Shown here: piece by piece, positions 54,150 through 61,449 of the stretch | Numbering within the stretch: position 1 is the first letter of the stretch | Layout: the number at the start of each line of letters is the position of its first letter | Source: Bog-473 sp963744935 | GTDB lineage: Bacteria; Actinomycetota; Acidimicrobiia; Acidimicrobiales; RAAP-2 | Direction: 5' to 3' | DNA length: 64,000 bases | Assembly: GCA_963744935.1 (NCBI GenBank) | Contig: CAVUVM010000012.1 | Span: 548,357 to 612,356 of the forward strand | The notes under the pieces: generated by a model | What the model saw: the letters and a program-made list of their open reading frames with translations, nothing else | What the model was told of the DNA's origin: nothing | The model's database searches: none | Program-made: the position numbers and the translations under genes

Positions 54150-55334
54150 TCACGCCAGGCTGCGCAGGATGGCGGCGTCGCCCTGGCCGCCCCCGCCGCA
54201 CAGCGCCACAGCCGCCGTCGACGCACCGCGGCGGCGCAGCTCGAGCAGTGCGGTCAGCGCGAGGCGGGTGCCCGACATGCCGACCGGGTGGCCGAGCGCG
54301 ATGGCTCCGCCGTTCACGTTGACCTTGTCCTCGTCGAGGCCGAGGTCGTCCATCGAGGCGAGCCCCACTGCGGCGAAGGCCTCGTTGATCTCGTAGAGGT
54401 CGAAGCCCTTGACGTCGAGCCCGGCCTTGGCGGCCGCCTTGGCGATGGCCCGCGACGGCTGAGTCATGAGCGAGTTGTCCGGCCCGGCCACCATGCCGTA
54501 GCTCACGACCTGGCCGAGCGGGTTCAGGCCGAGCTCCTTGGCCTTGTCGGCCGACATCACGATGACCGCGCAGCCCCCGTCGGAGATCTGCGACGAGTTC
54601 CCGGCCGTGATGGTGCCGTTCTTGTCGAAGGCGGGCTTGAGCGCGCCGAGTGACTCCGCCGTCGTGCCGGGGCGCACGCCCTCGTCTGTGTCGAACAGCA
54701 GCGGGTCGCCCTTGCGCTGGGGCACTTCGACCGGGACGATCTCCTCGGCCAGGCGGCCCTCCTTGGCGCCCGCCGCGGCCTTCTCGTGGCTGGCGGCGGC
54801 GAAGGCGTCCTGGCGCTCGCGGCTGATGCCGATCTTCTCGTTGTGGCGCTCGGTGGAGAGCCCCATCGCGATGTTGTCGAATGCGTCGGTGAGGCCGTCG
54901 TGCATCATGGAGTCGACGAGCGTCGCGTCGCCCAGGCGGAACCCCGCCCGCGCGCCCGGCAGCAGGTGCGGCGCCTGGGTCATGGACTCCATGCCACCGG
55001 CCACGACGATCTCGGCGTCGCCGGCCTGGATCATCTGGTCGGCGAGGTAGATCGTGTTCAGGCCCGAGAGGCACACCTTGTTGATCGTGTTGGCCGGCAC
55101 CGCCATCGGGATGCCGCCCTTCACCGCGGCCTGGCGAGCCGTGATCTGGCCCTGGCCGGCCAGGATGACCTGGCCCATGAGCACGTAGTCGACCTGCTCG
55201 GGCGCGACGCCGGCCCGCTTCAGCGCCTCGGCGATGGCGAACCCGCCCAGGTCCATGGCCGTAAAACCGGCGAGTGCGCCCGACAGCTTCCCGATCGGGG
55301 TCCGAGCCCCTGCGACGATGACGGCCTCAGCCAT
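54150..55334 (-). CDS. acetyl-CoA C-acetyltransferase (thiolase)
   Basis: The 394-residue enzyme condenses two acetyl-CoA to acetoacetyl-CoA or performs the reverse. The acylated Cys is in NTINKVCLSGLNTIYLAD; GGMESMTQAPHLLPG, YEINEAFAAV and GGAIALGHPVGMSGTRL give the active-site His; CGGGGQGDAAIL has the second Cys. ATG 55334 has GGAGG 8 nt upstream. It is divergent from the crotonyl-CoA reductase gene, sharing a region with an operator-like palindrome. It would supply the first step of the ethylmalonyl-CoA route. Confidence 0.94.
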   Translation of the reverse strand: MAEAVIVAGARTPIGKLSGALAGFTAMDLGGFAIAEALKRAGVAPEQVDYVLMGQVILAGQGQITARQAAVKGGIPMAVPANTINKVCLSGLNTIYLADQMIQAGDAEIVVAGGMESMTQAPHLLPGARAGFRLGDATLVDSMMHDGLTDAFDNIAMGLSTERHNEKIGISRERQDAFAAASHEKAAAGAKEGRLAEEIVPVEVPQRKGDPLLFDTDEGVRPGTTAESLGALKPAFDKNGTITAGNSSQISDGGCAVIVMSADKAKELGLNPLGQVVSYGMVAGPDNSLMTQPSRAIAKAAAKAGLDVKGFDLYEINEAFAAVGLASMDDLGLDEDKVNVNGGAIALGHPVGMSGTRLALTALLELRRRGASTAAVALCGGGGQGDAAILRSLA

Positions 55335-55367
55335 TCCCTGTACCTCCGGGGTTGCTCGCCGGATTGG

Positions 55368-55381
55368 TTACCGGCCGGAAA
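55368..55381. promoter_or_regulatory. operator-like palindrome, one mismatch to that at 49707
   Basis: TTACCGGCCGGAAA matches TTACCGGCCGGTAA at 13 of 14 positions. It is in the 80-bp divergent region between thiolase and crotonyl-CoA carboxylase/reductase, near the expected -35 of the latter. Sharing it with the dehydrogenase promoter suggests common control. Confidence 0.5.
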
Positions 55382-55400
55382 CCACATCTTATGGGCCAAG

Positions 55401-55406
55401 TATCGT
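55401..55406 (+). promoter_or_regulatory. putative leaderless -10 element of the crotonyl-CoA reductase gene
   Basis: TATCGT (TANNNT) lies 8 nt before ATG 55415 and no Shine-Dalgarno is present. Confidence 0.4.
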
Positions 55407-55414
55407 CGGGTCAC

Positions 55415-56755
55415 ATGAGCGACATCCTCAGCGCAGTCGTGGCCGGCGCGTCCGCAGACGAACTGGCCGCTCTTCCGATGCCGGACACGTATCGAGCGGC
55501 CCTGGTCAAGCGGAGTGAAACCACCATGTTCGAGGGCATGGACTCCGCGGACAAGGACCCCCGGCGATCCCTCCACGTCGAGGAGGTGCCGCTCCCCGAG
55601 CTGGCGCCCGACGAGGCCTACGTGGCCGTGATGTCGTCCTCGATCAACTTCAACACCGTGTGGACCTCCATCTTCGAGCCGCTGCCGACCTTCGGCTTCC
55701 TCGACCGGCTCGCCAAGGAGAGTCCGTGGGCGGCGCGCCACGCGCTCGACTACCACGTCGTCGGCTCCGACGCGGCGGGTGTGGTGCTCCGGACGGGATC
55801 GGCGGTGCGCAACTGGAAGGTGGGCGACAAGGTCACCATCCAGTGCAACTACGTCGACGACCAGGACCCCTCGGCCCACGACGACTCCATGCTCGCCGCC
55901 AACCAACGCATCTGGGGCTTCGAGACCAACTTCGGCGGCCTGGCCGACATCACCGTGGTGAAGGCCAACCAGATCATGCCGAAGCCGACGCACCTGACTT
56001 GGGAGGAGGCCGGCATCAACGCGCTGTGCAACTCGACGGGGTATCGGATGCTCGTCTCGCACAACGGCGCCCGCATGACCCAAGGCGACAAGGTGCTCGT
56101 CTGGGGCGCCAGCGGGGGCCTCGGGAGTTACGCCGTCCAGCACGTGCTCAACGGCGGCGGGACACCGGTCGGCGTCGTCTCGTCGCCCGACAAGGTCAAG
56201 CTGCTCAACGACCTCGGTGTCGACGCCGTGATCGACCGCAAGGCGGCCAACTACCGCTTCTGGGCCGACGAGCACACCCAGGACGAGTCCGAGTGGCGCC
56301 GTTTCGGCAAGGACATCCGGGGCCTCGTCGGCGGCGAGCCCGACATCGTCTTCGAGCACCCGGGGCGCCAGACGATGGGTGCGTCGGTGTTCGTGTGCAA
56401 GCGGGCCGGCACGATCGTCACCTGCGCGGCCACGTCGGGCTACATGATCGAGTACGACAACCGGCACCTCTGGATGAAGCTGAAGACGATCAAGGGTTCG
56501 CACTTCGCCAACTACCGCGAGGCCTGGGACGCCAACCAGCTCATCTGTGACGGCAAGGTGCTGCCGCCCCTCTCCGCCGTCTATCCGCTCGAGCAGGTGG
56601 GCGAGGCCGCCTACCAGGTCCACCACAACCTGCACGAAGGCAAGATCGGCGTCCTCTGCCTGGCGCCGAGGGAGGGCCTGGGTATCGACGATCCCGAGCT
56701 GCGGGCCAGGGTGGGCGAGGACCGCATCACCTTGTTCCGGAGGCACGGGGCATGA
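55415..56755 (+). CDS. ccr: crotonyl-CoA carboxylase/reductase
   Basis: The 446-residue MDR-superfamily enzyme reductively carboxylates crotonyl-CoA to ethylmalonyl-CoA with NADPH and CO2. Family landmarks: SSSINFNTVWTSIFEPLPTF with the CO2-site Asn, GSDAAGVVLRTGSAVRNWKV, RIWGFETNFGGLADI with the Phe-Glu pair, GASGGLGSYAVQ (NADPH) and EYDNRHLWMKLKTIKGSHFA with a conserved His. It is 40-50 residues longer than ordinary MDR enoyl reductases, as expected for Ccr. ATG 55415 is set by homology (SDILSAVVAG) and TATCGT upstream. The stop couples to the epimerase gene (ATGA). Confidence 0.94.
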   Translation: MSDILSAVVAGASADELAALPMPDTYRAALVKRSETTMFEGMDSADKDPRRSLHVEEVPLPELAPDEAYVAVMSSSINFNTVWTSIFEPLPTFGFLDRLAKESPWAARHALDYHVVGSDAAGVVLRTGSAVRNWKVGDKVTIQCNYVDDQDPSAHDDSMLAANQRIWGFETNFGGLADITVVKANQIMPKPTHLTWEEAGINALCNSTGYRMLVSHNGARMTQGDKVLVWGASGGLGSYAVQHVLNGGGTPVGVVSSPDKVKLLNDLGVDAVIDRKAANYRFWADEHTQDESEWRRFGKDIRGLVGGEPDIVFEHPGRQTMGASVFVCKRAGTIVTCAATSGYMIEYDNRHLWMKLKTIKGSHFANYREAWDANQLICDGKVLPPLSAVYPLEQVGEAAYQVHHNLHEGKIGVLCLAPREGLGIDDPELRARVGEDRITLFRRHGA

Positions 56756-57159
56756 GCGGGCTCCTCACCGAGATCGACCACGTGGCCATCGCGGTGAACG
56801 ACCTCGAGGCCGCCATCGCCTGGTACGCCGAGGCGTTCGGCGCCACGGTCGACCACCGCGAGCGCGTCGAGCGCGACGGCGTCGAGGAGGCACTGATCAA
56901 GGTGGCCGACTCCTACGTGCAACTGCTCACGCCCATCCGTGACGACTCACCCGTCGCCAAGTACCTGGCGACCAAGGGCGAGGGGCTGCACCACGTCGGG
57001 TACCGCGTCGCCGACTGCGCGGTGGCGCTGCAGGCGATCAAGGACATGGGCGGCCGGGTGATCGACGAGGTGCCACGGCCGGGCTCGCGGGGCACCACGG
57101 TGGCCTTCGTGCACCCCAAGACGTCGTTCGGGACCCTGATCGAGCTCGTGCAGGAGTAG
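56752..57159 (+). CDS. methylmalonyl-CoA/ethylmalonyl-CoA epimerase
   Basis: The 135-residue vicinal-oxygen-chelate protein has HVAIAVNDLEAAIAWYAEAF and GLHHVGYRVADCAVALQAIK, with metal ligands His10-region, Gln (SYVQLL), His (LHHVGY) and Glu (TLIELVQE). It interconverts the two stereoisomers of methyl- or ethylmalonyl-CoA so that the mutase can act. Coupling by ATGA to the crotonyl-CoA reductase supports ethylmalonyl-CoA as a substrate. Confidence 0.92.
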   Translation: MSGLLTEIDHVAIAVNDLEAAIAWYAEAFGATVDHRERVERDGVEEALIKVADSYVQLLTPIRDDSPVAKYLATKGEGLHHVGYRVADCAVALQAIKDMGGRVIDEVPRPGSRGTTVAFVHPKTSFGTLIELVQE

Positions 57160-57170
57160 CGCGGGCCCCA

Positions 57171-58217
57171 TTAGCTGCCGACCGAGACCACCCGCCCCGG
57201 GTTGCTCGTCGCGACCCACACACCGTTGCCGACGGACAACAACGCCCGCGGCGCTCCGGCCAAGGGGATCGCCCTGGACTCAGGCGGAGGCGAGACGACG
57301 CGCACCGTCTGTGCCGTGCCGAATCCGACAAAGACACGATTGTCAGAGGTGATGGCGATGGCGATCGGATCGTCGCCCGCGGTGAGCGTTGCGGCGACCT
57401 GCATCGTGGAGGGGTTGACTTGCGAGACCGTCCCGTCCTCCGCGTTGGCGACCCACACGAAGCCGATGCCGGTGACCACGCCGATTGGTCCCCTCCCCAC
57501 GGTCACCGTGCGCTGGGCCGGCGGACCGCTCCCAGCGGCCGCGGGAATGATCCGGGTGAGGAGGTCGTCCGTCCCGGTCACCCAGAGGGCGCCGAACCCC
57601 GATGCCACGCGAACGGCACCGCCGAGCACCTGGATGGGCGTCCCGACGACGCCCGTCTGCAGGTTGATCGGGGTCACCTCGTTGGCCGACAGCGAGGTGA
57701 CCCAGACGTCGGCCCCCAGCACGGCGAGGCCCGATGGCGCGGCCGGCACCGTCAGGCTCTGCACCACGTCCATCGTCCGCGGGTCCACCTCGACCACGAC
57801 GTTGTTGACCATCTCGGCGATCCACAGGTCGTTCCCGGCCAGGACCATCGCGTCGGGGCGTCCGGCCAGGCGGACGGTGCCCTGCACCTTCGCGGTGCTC
57901 GGGTCGAAGCGCACCAGCACGTCACGCTGGTCGTCGGTCACGAACGACGACCCGTCTGCCTGGGCGAGCGCTGACGCGGCCGGGATGCGCAACAGCGTCT
58001 GCTCGCGCAACGCGGATCCGGTCGTGGTGGCGCTGCTGGTCACCGTGCCCCCCGTGACCTGGGAGGTGCCGACCGTGACCTGTGACGTGCCGCTCGTCGT
58101 CGTGTGGTTCTTGCTCCGCGATCGGTCGGAGAGAGCGTGTCCAACAGCTAGACCCACGATCAGCAGGGCGAGCACGGCGAGCCGCGGCCCACTGGAATCG
58201 TCGTCTCCAGAGCTCAC
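57171..58217 (-). CDS. membrane-anchored YncE/Vgb-like beta-propeller protein
   Basis: The about 348-residue protein starts with a short Asp/Ser segment and one transmembrane helix (RLAVLALLIVGLAVGHAL). A Thr/Ser-rich linker and a propeller of about 40-residue blades follow (AGRPDAMVLAGNDLWIAEMV, PSGLAVLGADVWVTSLSANE, PIGVVTGIGFVWVANAEDG). It probably faces outside the membrane; ligand or function is unknown. GTG 58217 is the nearest start before the helix. The upstream sequence to 58490 could encode a Pro/Ala/Thr-rich cytoplasmic extension if a frameshift lies near 58215. Confidence 0.7.
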   Translation of the reverse strand: MSSGDDDSSGPRLAVLALLIVGLAVGHALSDRSRSKNHTTTSGTSQVTVGTSQVTGGTVTSSATTTGSALREQTLLRIPAASALAQADGSSFVTDDQRDVLVRFDPSTAKVQGTVRLAGRPDAMVLAGNDLWIAEMVNNVVVEVDPRTMDVVQSLTVPAAPSGLAVLGADVWVTSLSANEVTPINLQTGVVGTPIQVLGGAVRVASGFGALWVTGTDDLLTRIIPAAAGSGPPAQRTVTVGRGPIGVVTGIGFVWVANAEDGTVSQVNPSTMQVAATLTAGDDPIAIAITSDNRVFVGFGTAQTVRVVSPPPESRAIPLAGAPRALLSVGNGVWVATSNPGRVVSVGS

Positions 58218-58580
58218 GCCTCGGGTGGATGCGCGCCAGCGAGCCCACGGGACGCCGTGCCGGATTCGGCGAGTCGGGCCGTGCGGGGTCAGGCCGCGTG
58301 GGTGGCGCTTGATTGGGCGCCGGCGGCGCCTCCTGCACGGCGGTCTGCGACACGCCCTGCGCACTGGCGGCCGGAGCCGGAGTCGCGGTCGGAGCCGGAG
58401 TCGAGGTCGGAGCGGCGGTCGGAGCCGGTCCCGCGCCCGCAGTCGCCTCGCTCGCCGTCGGCGTCACCTTCCGCGCTGTCTTGTGCCACATGTTGCGGGC
58501 CTGTTCAGCCCCTTCAGCCCGTTCAGGCCGTTCCGCTCCAAGGTTCGATCGTCGGACGTCGTCGCGGTCCTTTGGCACGA
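58218..58580. other. low-complexity region between propeller and cysNC genes
   Basis: No recognisable gene. On the minus strand an open frame from about 58490 (MWHKTARKVTPTASEATAG) encodes Pro/Ala/Thr-rich sequence in a different frame from the propeller protein. It could be that protein's displaced N-terminus or non-coding. The region contains the 18-bp repeat at 58369-58434. Confidence 0.35.
58369..58434. repeat. 18-bp minisatellite
   Basis: The unit GGTCGGAGCCGGAGTCGC is repeated about 3.5 times with small changes (58369-58386, 58387-58404, a 12-bp partial copy, 58417-58434). In the minus-strand frame it encodes TAAPTSTPAPTATPAP-like sequence. Confidence 0.7.
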
Positions 58581-60440
58581 CTAGCGGACGAGCCTCTCGA
58601 GCAGCTCGACGACGCGCGCGATCTGCTCGGGAAGGCTGCCCGAGTCGGCCCCGAGTGCCAGATCGGGATGGGCGGGCACCTCGTAGGTGGAGTCGATGCC
58701 GGTGAAACCGGCGAGCTGGCCGGCCCGCGCCCGGGCGTAGAGACCCTTGGGGTCGCGCCGCTCGCATTCCGCGAGCGAGGTGTCGACGAAGATCTCCGCG
58801 TAGGGGAGATTCGCCTCTTCGTGCAGCGTGCGGATCAGCTGGCGGTCCTCTTCGAAGGGACAGATGAGCGCGATCAGCGCCAGCGTCCCCGCCTCGGCGA
58901 ACATGCGCGCCACCTCGCCGGCCCGGCGCACGTTCTCGTTCCGGTCGCGGTCCGAGAAGCCGAGATCGGCGGTGAGCCCGTGGCGCAGGTTGTCCCCGTC
59001 GAGCAGGTACGCAGGCCGGCCGGCGCGCACGATGGCCTCCTCGACCCCGGCAGCGAGCGTGGACTTGCCCGCCCCGGACAGGCCTGTGAACAGGAGCGAC
59101 GCACCCTGCAGGCCGAGCGCGGCCGTGCGGTCGGCCCGGGTCAGCCGGCCGCCGTGGCGCACCACGTTGGGGCTGGCGTGCGTCGTGGCGATGGCACGGA
59201 TCACGCCCGCGCCGACCGTGGCGTTGGTCGACGGGTCGATGATGATGAAGCTGCCGGTGGTGCGGTTGGTCGTGTAGTCGTCGACCAGCAGAGGCTCGGT
59301 GCAGCGGAAGGACACCCGGCCGATCTCGTTGAGCTTCAACTCGGCGGCCGCCTCGTCGCGGTGCAGCCCGTTGACGTCCAGGCGGTACTGCAGGCTCTGT
59401 GCCGTGGCGCGCACCGTCCTCGTGCTGTGCTTCAAGAGGTAGGTGCGTCCCTCGGTCAGCGAGAAGCGATCGTCCATCCAGCACACGGTTGCTTCGAGGT
59501 CGTGGGCCACCGAAGGCCGGTTGTTGGGTCGGCAGAGGATGTCGCCCCGCGAGACCGCTATGTCGTCCTCGAGCGTGATCACCACTGCCATGGGCGGGAA
59601 GGCCTCAGACACTTCGCCGTCGGCGGTCACGATCGACGCGATGCGCGACGAGGTGCCCGAGGGCATCACCAACACGTCGTCTCCCGGACGCAGCACGCCA
59701 CTGGCCACCGTGCCGGCGTAGCCACGGAAGTCCGGCGTCTCGGGCGTCTGGCTCCTGATCACGTACTGCACCGGGAAGCGCGGGTCGATGAAGTTCTCGT
59801 CGCTCCCGATGTACACCGACTCGAGGTGGTTGAGCAGGGGTGAACCGTCGTACCACCACATCTGCTCGGAGCGCTGCACGACGTTGTCGCCTCGCAGCGC
59901 GGAGATCGGGATGAACGTGATGTCGTGGACGTTCAGCCGGGCGGCGAACTCCATGAAGTCAGACTTGATCTCTTCGTAGCGCGCCTGGTCCCAGTCGATC
60001 AGGTCCATCTTGTTGACGCACAGCACCATGTGGGGCACGCCCAGCATGGACGAGAGGAAGGCGTGGCGCCGTGTCTGCTCAATGACGCCCTTGCGCGCAT
60101 CGATCAGGATCAGCGAGACGTGGGCGTTCGAGGCACCCGTCACCATGTTGCGCGTGTACTCGGTGTGGCCCGGCGTGTCGGCGATGATGAACTTGCGCTT
60201 GGGCGTGGCGAAGTAGCGGTAGGCGACGTCGATGGTGATGCCCTGCTCGCGCTCGGCCCGCAGCCCGTCGGTCAGCAAGGCCAGGTCGGTCTCCGGGTTG
60301 CCGCGCTGTTCGCTGGTGCGGCGGATGGCCTCGAGCTGGTCCTCGAAGATGCCCTTGGCGTCGTAGAGCAGCCGTCCGATCAACGTGGACTTCCCGTCGT
60401 CGACCGAGCCGGCCGTGGCCAGGCGAAGGAGCTCTGTCAT
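58581..60440 (-). CDS. cysNC: bifunctional sulfate adenylyltransferase subunit 1/adenylylsulfate kinase
   Basis: The 619-residue fusion activates sulfate. The N-terminal CysN GTPase (about 1-420) has the P-loop GSVDDGKSTLIGRLLYDAKG, REQGITIDVAYRYF, DTPGHTEYTRNM and NKMDL. The C-terminal CysC kinase (about 440-619) has FTGLSGAGKSTLAAGVEEA, LDGDNLRHGLTADLGFSDRD and the family FVDTSLAECERRDPKGLYAR. With CysD it makes APS, which the CysC part turns into PAPS. Its ATG shares a base with the cysD stop (TGATG). PAPS would serve sulfate reduction and the sulfotransferase at 5942-6919. Confidence 0.95.
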   Translation of the reverse strand: MTELLRLATAGSVDDGKSTLIGRLLYDAKGIFEDQLEAIRRTSEQRGNPETDLALLTDGLRAEREQGITIDVAYRYFATPKRKFIIADTPGHTEYTRNMVTGASNAHVSLILIDARKGVIEQTRRHAFLSSMLGVPHMVLCVNKMDLIDWDQARYEEIKSDFMEFAARLNVHDITFIPISALRGDNVVQRSEQMWWYDGSPLLNHLESVYIGSDENFIDPRFPVQYVIRSQTPETPDFRGYAGTVASGVLRPGDDVLVMPSGTSSRIASIVTADGEVSEAFPPMAVVITLEDDIAVSRGDILCRPNNRPSVAHDLEATVCWMDDRFSLTEGRTYLLKHSTRTVRATAQSLQYRLDVNGLHRDEAAAELKLNEIGRVSFRCTEPLLVDDYTTNRTTGSFIIIDPSTNATVGAGVIRAIATTHASPNVVRHGGRLTRADRTAALGLQGASLLFTGLSGAGKSTLAAGVEEAIVRAGRPAYLLDGDNLRHGLTADLGFSDRDRNENVRRAGEVARMFAEAGTLALIALICPFEEDRQLIRTLHEEANLPYAEIFVDTSLAECERRDPKGLYARARAGQLAGFTGIDSTYEVPAHPDLALGADSGSLPEQIARVVELLERLVR

Positions 60441-61408
60441 CAGAAGTACCCCTCGCGCTTGCGGTCCTCCATGCCGGCCTCCGAAATCCTGTCGTCGGCC
60501 CGCGTGGCCCCCCGCTCGGTGAGGCGGGTGCCCGCGACCTCGGCGATGATCAAGTCGATCGTTTCGGCCATCGATTCGACACAGCCGGTGCAGTCCGCGT
60601 CACCCACGGTCCGGAAGCGCACCATGGCCTCGAAGACCGGCTCGCCCTCGTCGGGGGCCAGGTGCTCGGTGACGCCCATCAACATGCCGTCGCGCTGGAA
60701 GACCTGGCGGCGGTGCGCGAAGTAGATGGGCGGCATCTCGATCCGCTCTTCGCCGATGTAGTTCCAGATGTCGAGCTCGGTCCAGTTCGACAGGGGGAAG
60801 ACCCGGATGTGCTCACCCTTGTGGTGCCGCGCGTTGTAGATGTTCCACAGCTCGGGACGCTGGTTCTTCGGATCCCACTGCCCGTACTGGTCCCGGAAGC
60901 TGAAGATACGCTCCTTGGCCCGCGCCTTCTCCTCGTCGCGCCGCGCGCCGCCAAAGACCGCGTCATGACGTCCCTCGGTGATGGCACGCAGGAGGGTCGG
61001 TGTCTGCAGGCGGTTGCGCGTCGCGCCCGGAGACGTGTCCTCCACCGTGCGGCCGGCGTCGATGTCGTCCTGCACCCGGGCGACCTCGAGACGGACGCCC
61101 GCCGCGGCAACGTGGCGGTCCCGGAACTCGAGCACCTCGCTGAAGTTCCGACCCGTGTCGATGTGCATGACCGGGAAGGGCACCGGGGCCGGCCAGAAGG
61201 CCTTCTTGGCCACGTGCAACATGACTATGGAGTCCTTGCCCCCCGAGAACAGCAGCACGGGGCGCTCGAACTCCGCCGCCACTTCCCGGAAGATGTGGAT
61301 CGACTGAGCTTCGAGCGCGCCGAGATGGGACAGGAGATAGCGCCCTGATCCGACGCCCCCCGTTCCTTCCTGTTCGCCGGAGTCGCTCACCATGCGCGGT
61401 GCCGCCAA
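60440..61408 (-). CDS. cysD: sulfate adenylyltransferase subunit 2
   Basis: The 322-residue ATP-sulfurylase subunit has the PP-loop LFSGGKDSIVMLHVAKKAFW, then PFPVMHIDTGRNFSEVLEFR, DAVFGGARRDEEKARAKERI and FPLSNWTELDIWNYIGEERI. It forms APS with the CysN domain. The start TTG 61408 follows GGAG by 8 nt; ATG 61393 is a second choice. It begins 41 bp after rpoC ends on the same strand. Confidence 0.94.
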   Translation of the reverse strand: MAAPRMVSDSGEQEGTGGVGSGRYLLSHLGALEAQSIHIFREVAAEFERPVLLFSGGKDSIVMLHVAKKAFWPAPVPFPVMHIDTGRNFSEVLEFRDRHVAAAGVRLEVARVQDDIDAGRTVEDTSPGATRNRLQTPTLLRAITEGRHDAVFGGARRDEEKARAKERIFSFRDQYGQWDPKNQRPELWNIYNARHHKGEHIRVFPLSNWTELDIWNYIGEERIEMPPIYFAHRRQVFQRDGMLMGVTEHLAPDEGEPVFEAMVRFRTVGDADCTGCVESMAETIDLIIAEVAGTRLTERGATRADDRISEAGMEDRKREGYF

Positions 61409-61449
61409 CGGACGCTCTCCTTCGTGTCCCCCTTGGACAGCGGAGGAGT

